Assembly (NCBI RefSeq): GCF_017592555.1
Contig: NZ_JAGFNS010000023.1
Span: 81,188 to 145,187 of the forward strand
DNA from: Actinoplanes flavus
Lineage (GTDB): Bacteria > Actinomycetota > Actinomycetes > Mycobacteriales > Micromonosporaceae
Direction: 5' to 3'
Length of the DNA stretch: 64,000 bases
The position numbers were made by a program, and so were the translations under genes. The notes under the pieces were generated by a model that was given only the letters and a program-made list of their open reading frames with translations, had not been told where the DNA came from and made no database searches. Positions 58,330 to 64,000 of the stretch are shown here, piece by piece. How positions within the stretch are numbered: position 1 is the first letter of the stretch; every line of letters begins with the position of its first letter.

Positions 58330-59944
58330 ACCTCCCGGTCAGCGCGAGCCGTACGGTCAGGCAGTCGGCCTTCGCGAGTACCGGGACGGCGTTGGGTGGG
58401 ATCGGCAGACTGCCGGCGGACTGCGGCAGGAACGACGGGTCCCCCTGGACCTTCATGGCCAGCCGCTCCACTCCCCACACGCCCGGGCCGCCGGCCATCG
58501 CGTCGACCACCTCGGTGAACCGGATCGGTTCGCCGGGGCTCCAGCCGCCGGCCGGCTGGTCGCGGCGCGGCCAGGGGCCGTCCACGACCGGCTCGGCGGC
58601 CGGCGGGCCGGGCTCCGGCTCGCCGCGGGCGAACAGCGCGGCGATCCGGCCCCGTACGTCGGCGACCACCGCGGCCCGGTCGATGCCGACCGGGCCGACC
58701 AGGGTGGCCTGCACCAGGATCGGCACGGGGGCGAGCAGGCTCGCACCCACCTCGTCACCGATGACCCGGCGCGGCGCGAGGTCGTCGACGTCCTCGCGCC
58801 AGTCCGGGAACGGCGCGACCGCCTCCGGGCCGATCGCCGCGGTGAGCACGGCACGCAGGAAACCGTCCGGGTCGCCGGTGCCCGTGATCCGCTCGACGAC
58901 CAGCGTCACAGCCGGCGCGTCCGGGTCGGCGGCTATCTGCGGCGTGGTGCCGGTGGGCAGCCCGTTCCAGGCGACGCCCGGCAGGCGGCCCGGCACCGCC
59001 CAGGCCCGGCCGACGCCGGGATGCGCACGGGCCCGCCGGGCGTAGTCGTCGGCCGTCACCGGCTCGCTGGTCAGCGCCTGAATCGGATGCGGCGGCCAGA
59101 TCAGCGACCGGCCCGCGGCGTCCTCGAGATGTTCGGGCAGCATGCCCGGCGGCTGCTCGGCCGCCGCCATCGCCAGGTCGGCCTCGGTGGCGTCGAGGTC
59201 GGCGGCGGTGAGCGCGGCGCGGATGGCCGGTGCGGTCGTCGCCGTGGCCGCACGTACCTCGTCGAGCCGGGCGACCAGCGTCTCGCGCGACAGCCGCCGG
59301 CGCTCGCGCCGCACCACCGCGGCGATCTCCTCGGGCCACAGCGGCAGCGTGAAGCGCAGCGTCGCGGCGGCCCGCGCGTCCCGGGCCGCGACGGCGTCCC
59401 CAGCAGCGCGCTCGGCGGCGACGGCCGCGGCGACGAGGTGCGCTTGTTCCTGGGCGATCTGCCGGACCAGCCGTCCCCGCAGCAGCGTGACCACGACCGG
59501 CCGCTGCGGCGCGGTGAACACGCCGGCCCACGGCGGCTTGGACAGCAGCGCCACCGCGTCCGCCTGCGAGGCTTCGGCCCGGACCAGCGACTCCAGCGTG
59601 CTCGCCGAGCCCGGCGCGGCCGCCGCGAACGCACCGGCGATCGCGGTGAGCGAGCCGGCCGGGATCGTGCCGTGCCAGTGCCGGTCGGTGTCGGATGCGA
59701 AGCAGCGGGCCTCCAGCGGCCAGGCCTCCATGCGCCGCTCCGCCACCCGGTAGTGCAGGTCGGCCAGCCCGAACGCGGCCGCCTCGGCGAGCGTGACGCC
59801 GGGGTCGACCGGGTTGTGGTCGGTCCAGGACGGGGGCGTCTCGGCGCCGAGGTGGGCCATGACCCGGGCCCGGATCGTCTCCCAGTCGGCGTCCGGCGGC
59901 TCCGGCACGAACGCCGTGAGCGGCGCCGCCGGTGGGATGGTCAT
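58316..59944 (-). CDS. Second baseplate J-like wedge protein
   Basis: A 542-residue protein starting at an ATG that overlaps the preceding stop (ATGA). WTDHNPVDPGVTLAEAAAFG and LADLHYRVAERRMEAWP are the N-terminal signature of gp6/baseplate J-like proteins. The C-terminal half holds alpha/beta repeats and a Pro-rich stretch. In eCIS loci such a shorter protein sits beside the long J protein and both build the wedge. No anomaly besides its reduced size. Confidence 0.78.
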   Translation of the reverse strand: MTIPPAAPLTAFVPEPPDADWETIRARVMAHLGAETPPSWTDHNPVDPGVTLAEAAAFGLADLHYRVAERRMEAWPLEARCFASDTDRHWHGTIPAGSLTAIAGAFAAAAPGSASTLESLVRAEASQADAVALLSKPPWAGVFTAPQRPVVVTLLRGRLVRQIAQEQAHLVAAAVAAERAAGDAVAARDARAAATLRFTLPLWPEEIAAVVRRERRRLSRETLVARLDEVRAATATTAPAIRAALTAADLDATEADLAMAAAEQPPGMLPEHLEDAAGRSLIWPPHPIQALTSEPVTADDYARRARAHPGVGRAWAVPGRLPGVAWNGLPTGTTPQIAADPDAPAVTLVVERITGTGDPDGFLRAVLTAAIGPEAVAPFPDWREDVDDLAPRRVIGDEVGASLLAPVPILVQATLVGPVGIDRAAVVADVRGRIAALFARGEPEPGPPAAEPVVDGPWPRRDQPAGGWSPGEPIRFTEVVDAMAGGPGVWGVERLAMKVQGDPSFLPQSAGSLPIPPNAVPVLAKADCLTVRLALTGRCGDA

Positions 59945-62637
59945 AGCTGCTCCACACAGGTGAGGCGGTGCGAGGCGGACGAGCAGTACAGGCCGCGGCA
60001 GGCGTCGACCTCGATGACCTCGACCGGCGTCCCGCCCACGTCGCGCAGCTCGAACGAGGTCACCACGTCGAGGTCGGGTTGCCGTTCGAGGAACGCCACG
60101 AGGGCCGAGGCGTACAGCGAGCGGCCCCAACGGGCCGCCGCGCCGCCGGACGGGTGCAGGACGGCTTCGAGCGCGGCGGCGATCGCCTCCTTGCCGGCCA
60201 GGGCGGCGACGCCCCGGCGCAGCAGCACGGTGGCGACCACCGTGGCGGGGGCGTACAGCGGGCAGAGGACCGCGACCCGGGCGCCCATCGGCCGGGTCGG
60301 GCCGGCCGCCTCGACGATGCGCTCGACGAGGCTGACCGAGGGACGCGGCGCCGGGTCGTCGGGACGGTCGGGCACGACCACCAGGCCGACCCGGCCGGGT
60401 TCGCGGTCGCCGGCCTGGTTGGTGTGCGGCAGGCAGCGCACCGCCGCGACCTCGGGGAAGGTCAGCGCCACCAACTGCTCGTAGTCCCACGGGGTCAGGG
60501 ACCGGTCGCGGTGCCGGGCCCGGGCCGACGCGCGCGCCCGGTACGCCGGATTGGACTCGGGGCCGCGGCCGCGTACCGAGGCGAGGTTGGTTACCTTCTT
60601 GACGCCCCGGACCGGGGTGAGCGTGCCCTTGATGGCGCCGGGCGGCAGCGCCGTGGCGGAGGTCGGGTCGAGGGCCGGGTCGGCCGTGCCGGAGACGAAC
60701 TCGGCCAGCACCGCGTCGACGACGACGCCGCGCAGGTCGCCGAGGCGGTCCGGCGCCGACGTGACCAGGCGGATCCATCGGCCGGTGGCGGCACCCACGT
60801 CGGCGCAGCCGGCCGGCCAGCCCAGCGGCGCGACGAACCGTAGCAGGCCGGCCTCGCGCAGCTGGCGCGACCCGTCCGCCACGGCCAGCTCGGACCAGGA
60901 GGTGCCGTCCCACCACTCCCAGCGGGCGTCGACCGGTTCGGTGGCGCCACACGGCGCGGCCGAGTCGACGTCGAGGTGCAGCGAGACGCTGGAACCCAGC
61001 GCCGGGTCGGACAGGTCGAGGCCGATCGCCACCATGCCCGGTGCGCCCCGGTCCGACACCGCCCGCCGGAACGGCCGGAACGTGCCGCTGCCGGCCTGCA
61101 CCGCGTGCCGCCAGCCGCTGGTCGACTCGACCCGGGTGGCCGGCAGCGGGGACGTGGTGTAGCTGATCGTGATGGCGGACGCGATCGGCGGTACCGGCGG
61201 CGTCGGCATCACCGGTTTCACCGGGCCACCGGCGATCGCCTTGGTGGCGAAGTCGGCGACGCCGGCCTGGTACGCGGTCCAGCCGAAGTCGCCCTGGTGG
61301 AGGAAGGCGCGGACGAAGTGGCCCGGCTGCCCGCCGACGGTGAACCGCTCCGAGCCGACCTCGCCGCCGACGGTCGCGGTGACCGAGCCGAACCGGTCCA
61401 TGCCGGGCCCGAAGCCGGACCAGTGCCCGTCGACCCGCCGCTGCCAGCGGACCGACGGGGCGCCCGGCTCGGCGAGCACGGCGCCGATCCGTTCGAGCTC
61501 GTCACGGATGGTCGAGTAGGCGCCACCGAGTTTCAGCTTGGCCGAGGAGATCTGGCTCGTCAGGTAGGTCGCGGTCGACGCCGGGATGCCGCTGCCGCCC
61601 GCGGACGAGGCCAGCAGCCCGTCGCCGGCCTGCATGGTGACGGCGATGGTCAGGCCCGCCAGCGCCTTGCCGAACGCCTCGTCGGAGCGCAGGTAGAACG
61701 CGTCGCCCCGCTTGGCGACCGCACCGAACGGCTGGAATTCCTTGGTGAGGTCGACGGCGCCGTCGTTGTAGAAGGCGGCCTGCGGCACGTATGCGCTGCG
61801 GCCGGTGACCTCCACCGTGACCGCGGTGAACCCGAACTCCTCCGGGACCGCCAGCATCGGCGGGATGACGCACTCGATCCACGGCGTGCCGTCGTCCAGG
61901 GCCCCGCAGCCGCCGGTCAGCGTGACGGAGACGGTGTCACCGGCGACCGCCGCGCCGGTGGTCGGGCTGGTGGTGCCGTCCGTCCGCGAGTAGCGCCAGA
62001 CCGCGCCGGTCAGCCCGCTCACGCCGGTGGCGCCGGCGAAGGAGAGCCGGGTGGTGAGGGTGCCGCCGGCGAACGCCAGAGCCGGCGAGGAGATCCGCAG
62101 CACGTGCGGCGCGTCCGGCCCTTGCGGCACGGCCAGCGGGAACGGCGGGGCGGATGCCGCGACACCGGGCAGGCCGGTCGCGGGGCCGCCGGGGGCGAGC
62201 GAGCGCACCCCGGCGAGGCTCGCGCCGTGGGCGGTCAGCGGGTCGACGGTCGCGTACCGCCGTTCCTTGCCGAACGCGTCCTTGCCGCCGCGCAGCAGGG
62301 TGCCGCGGGGCACCACGGCGGGCACCAGCTTGGGGTCGACGGTGACGTGCGCGACCACCCGGTCGGGCAGCGCCGGCAGACGCCGGATCCGCAGGATCGC
62401 CGCCAGCCACTCCCTGTGCAGGCGGTCCGGCAGCGTCGCGGCGTGCGCGTCGAGCTGGGCGTACTCGGCGGCCAGGGCGCGCAGCAGGGCGCGGTCCGGC
62501 TGCCGCGGTGCGGACAGCATGTCGGCGCCGTCGGGGCCGGCCTCGAAGAGGGCGTCGTACCAGGTGTCCTGGTCCCGCGCGGCGAACCGGGCCGCCACGG
62601 CAAGAGCCGCGACGACCTGCCCGGGGGTTCGGATCAT
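59941..62637 (-). CDS. Baseplate J-like wedge protein (long form)
   Basis: An 898-residue baseplate component. It begins with a helical domain, then a long beta-rich insertion typical of eCIS Afp11-like proteins. The J-family core lies near the C-terminus (GRGPESNPAYRARASARARH, then RSLTPWDYEQLVALTFPEVA, then VAAVRCLPH). It ends in a Cys-containing tail (VDACRGLYCSSASHRLTCVE) that may bind metal or a neighbour. It is coupled by overlaps to gp25 upstream and to the second J-like gene downstream. Confidence 0.88.
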   Translation of the reverse strand: MIRTPGQVVAALAVAARFAARDQDTWYDALFEAGPDGADMLSAPRQPDRALLRALAAEYAQLDAHAATLPDRLHREWLAAILRIRRLPALPDRVVAHVTVDPKLVPAVVPRGTLLRGGKDAFGKERRYATVDPLTAHGASLAGVRSLAPGGPATGLPGVAASAPPFPLAVPQGPDAPHVLRISSPALAFAGGTLTTRLSFAGATGVSGLTGAVWRYSRTDGTTSPTTGAAVAGDTVSVTLTGGCGALDDGTPWIECVIPPMLAVPEEFGFTAVTVEVTGRSAYVPQAAFYNDGAVDLTKEFQPFGAVAKRGDAFYLRSDEAFGKALAGLTIAVTMQAGDGLLASSAGGSGIPASTATYLTSQISSAKLKLGGAYSTIRDELERIGAVLAEPGAPSVRWQRRVDGHWSGFGPGMDRFGSVTATVGGEVGSERFTVGGQPGHFVRAFLHQGDFGWTAYQAGVADFATKAIAGGPVKPVMPTPPVPPIASAITISYTTSPLPATRVESTSGWRHAVQAGSGTFRPFRRAVSDRGAPGMVAIGLDLSDPALGSSVSLHLDVDSAAPCGATEPVDARWEWWDGTSWSELAVADGSRQLREAGLLRFVAPLGWPAGCADVGAATGRWIRLVTSAPDRLGDLRGVVVDAVLAEFVSGTADPALDPTSATALPPGAIKGTLTPVRGVKKVTNLASVRGRGPESNPAYRARASARARHRDRSLTPWDYEQLVALTFPEVAAVRCLPHTNQAGDREPGRVGLVVVPDRPDDPAPRPSVSLVERIVEAAGPTRPMGARVAVLCPLYAPATVVATVLLRRGVAALAGKEAIAAALEAVLHPSGGAAARWGRSLYASALVAFLERQPDLDVVTSFELRDVGGTPVEVIEVDACRGLYCSSASHRLTCVEQL

Positions 62638-63050
62638 GCCGCACCCGCCAGGTAGAACGGAATCACCAGGCTGTTCGGGCGGCGGTGCCGGTCGATCCGG
62701 TAGTCGATGGTGACGTCGACCCGGTCGTCGGCGTCACCGGCCGGCACCGCGACGACCGCGTCCACGATGACCCTCGGCTCGCCGAGCACCAGCGCCCGGC
62801 GTACGTCGTCGGCCAGCCGGTGGCAGGCGTCGGCGGTGCTGGGCTCGAACACGTGCCGGTCGACGCCGGCGCCGAGGCCCGGGCGCATCGCCCGGCTGCC
62901 GAGCAGGGTGCGCAGCAGGATCACCATCGCCTCCTCGACGTGCTCGGCGCCGTCGTTCAGCACGACCGTCACGGCGCCGTCCGGGTCGGGGGCCCACCGC
63001 GGCGGGAACGCCCAGCCCCGGCCGACCTGCGGGTAGTCGCCGGCGGTCAT
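62634..63050 (-). CDS. gp25-like baseplate wedge protein
   Basis: A 138-residue protein from the ATG at 63050, which overlaps the PAAR stop. VGRGWAFPPRWAPDPDGAVT and HVEEAMVILLRTLLGSRAMRP are the GPW/gp25 pattern found in T4, T6SS and eCIS baseplates. It starts sheath assembly by contacting the J protein. Length is normal, and its place before the J gene matches other eCIS loci. Confidence 0.92.
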   Translation of the reverse strand: MTAGDYPQVGRGWAFPPRWAPDPDGAVTVVLNDGAEHVEEAMVILLRTLLGSRAMRPGLGAGVDRHVFEPSTADACHRLADDVRRALVLGEPRVIVDAVVAVPAGDADDRVDVTIDYRIDRHRRPNSLVIPFYLAGAA

Positions 63051-63322
63051 CCGATCACCACCGTGGGGCTGCCGACCGCGACCGAGGCGCCGCAGCCGCA
63101 CGAGTCGCCGGCGCGCAGCGCGGGCCGGCCCTGGATCAGCACCGTGGCGGAGCCGGCCACGAACGGTGACACGGGCAGGTGCGGCGGCGGTGGGATGGCG
63201 CACGTGTGCATGTCCCCCGCCACCGCGGCCGGCATCCCGGCGATGAGCACGGTGGCGACGCCGGGCCCGACGACGATCCCGCCGTGCACGGTGGTGTCCC
63301 CCACCCGGGCGGCTGCCGGCAT
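63047..63322 (-). CDS. PAAR-domain spike tip protein
   Basis: Ninety-one residues with AGGAGG ahead of the ATG. PAAARVGDTTVHGGIVVGPG, AGDMHTCAIPPPPH and RALRAGDSCGCGASVAVGS-like segments show the PAAR fold with His/Cys zinc ligands. It caps the spike and sharpens the tip. It begins eight bases after the spike gene's stop. Confidence 0.92.
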   Translation of the reverse strand: MPAAARVGDTTVHGGIVVGPGVATVLIAGMPAAVAGDMHTCAIPPPPHLPVSPFVAGSATVLIQGRPALRAGDSCGCGASVAVGSPTVVIG

Positions 63323-63330
63323 TGCGCCTC

Positions 63331-64000
63331 CTAATTGATGGTGACGAGCGATCCCTTGAGCACCAGGGACCCGCTCGCCTGGAGGTCGAAGGTCGCGGAA
63401 CTCTCGATTCTGGACGGCCCGGAGGTCTTGCCCTCGAGCTTGAGCGCGTCGAGCTTGACGGTGCCGGCCGAGGACGTGAGCGTGATGTCGCCCTTGGCCG
63501 CGGTGAGCTCGATGCCGTCGGCGGACAGCCGGATGGCGTTGCCCGAGTCGCCGTGGGTCAGCACCAGCTCGGCGTCCTTGTCGTTGAGCACGACGGTGTT
63601 CCCGGTGCCCGAGGCGAGGGTCACCGTCGCGTGGTCGCCGTCGTCGAAGCGCAGCATGTGCCCGCCCGGGGTCATCAGCAGCCGTACGGCGTTGGTCCGC
63701 GCGTCGACCGTGATCGGGGGTTGCTGCGTGCCGTTGTAGAGCGAGCCGAGCACGACGGGGGTGGCGGTGTTGTCGTCGACGAAGCCGATCAGCACCTCCT
63801 GGCCGACGTCCGGCACCACGACGGTGCCGTACCCGTCGCCGGCGTCGAGGGTGGACAACCGGGCCCATACGCCGTCGCCGCCGTCCGCGCGCCAGGGCAG
63901 GCGGACCCGTACCCGGCAGAGCGCGTCGGGATCGTCGATCGCCTCGACCACCCCGACGACCAGGCCGTGCCCGGTGACGGCCGGCGGCGGTGCCAGGGCC
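63331..64000 (-). CDS. VgrG/gpV-like spike protein (partial, N-terminal part beyond the window)
   Basis: The frame enters from the right edge (LAPPPAVTGHGLVVGVVEAI) and ends at 63331; 222 C-terminal residues are visible. CRVRVRLPWRADGGDGVWAR and DVGQEVLIGFVDDNTATPVV, then LGSLYNGTQQPP, are the OB-fold of phage baseplate V/VgrG spikes. The rest is a beta-helix of short repeats (NTVVLNDKDAELVL, NAIRLSADGIELTAAKGDIT). It forms the trimeric spike carrying the PAAR tip. Upstream tube and sheath genes should follow beyond 64 kb. Confidence 0.9.
   Translation of the reverse strand, partial: ALAPPPAVTGHGLVVGVVEAIDDPDALCRVRVRLPWRADGGDGVWARLSTLDAGDGYGTVVVPDVGQEVLIGFVDDNTATPVVLGSLYNGTQQPPITVDARTNAVRLLMTPGGHMLRFDDGDHATVTLASGTGNTVVLNDKDAELVLTHGDSGNAIRLSADGIELTAAKGDITLTSSAGTVKLDALKLEGKTSGPSRIESSATFDLQASGSLVLKGSLVTIN

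Noticed and set aside
1..64000. tRNA, rRNA genes and CRISPR arrays
   Set aside because: No convincing cloverleaf, ribosomal segment or spaced repeat array was seen by eye; a covariance-model scan would be needed to exclude tRNAs.

Overview
The window is very GC-rich, with codon third positions almost all G or C. It encodes families typical of actinomycetes: a mycosin-like protease, mycothiol-type DinB proteins, an F420-type nitroreductase, an ECF sigma with a coupled membrane partner, and many TetR regulators. A spore-forming actinomycete such as Actinoplanes or another member of the Micromonosporaceae would fit. This is inference from gene content, not from a marker gene.

Region by region. 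1-6.2 kb: partial TPR-like gene, epimerase remnant, TetR plus FAD monooxygenase, MazG-like pyrophosphohydrolase, small regulators, and a WYL regulator divergent from a RidA protein. 6.3-13.7 kb: a leftward operon of three secreted glycoside hydrolases (GH127 type, GH43 type, MGH1-like) with shared C-terminal sugar-binding modules, probably for arabinose-rich plant polymers. 13.9-20.2 kb: TetR paired with a streptogramin-lyase-like propeller, a HEAT-repeat protein, an MFS efflux pump divergent from its TetR over a very strong double operator, and an epoxide hydrolase. 20.3-25.6 kb: lipoprotein, DinB-like protein, suppressor-of-fused protein coupled to an orphan mycosin, then a cobalamin riboswitch ahead of cbtB-cbtA, a degenerate histidine phosphatase and a GNAT enzyme.

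25.9-43.1 kb is the accessory part. It holds a truncated ISL3 transposase, two paralogous secreted HExxHxxGxxH metalloproteases 12 kb apart, and fragments of serine and tyrosine recombinases. Between the paralogues lie a sigma/anti-sigma-like pair, a nitroreductase-hemerythrin fusion, a frameshifted gene, and a cold-shock gene with a MerR-like neighbour. The second metalloprotease sits inside a complete transposon-like unit: 35-bp terminal inverted repeats resembling the Tn3 family, exact 5-bp target duplications, a broken resolvase and no transposase.

43.2-46.9 kb: an unknown protein, a phosphotransferase, and an EamA transporter divergent from LysR. 46.8-64 kb: a tightly coupled leftward operon for an extracellular contractile injection system (eCIS). 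In transcription order it encodes spike (cut by the window edge), PAAR tip, gp25, two baseplate-J-like proteins, tail protein I, a fibre-like protein with 17-residue repeats, a tape-measure-type protein, an AAA+ ATPase, a 1663-residue modular protein that is the best candidate cargo, and two small terminal genes. Sheath and tube genes are not in the window and probably lie beyond the right edge.
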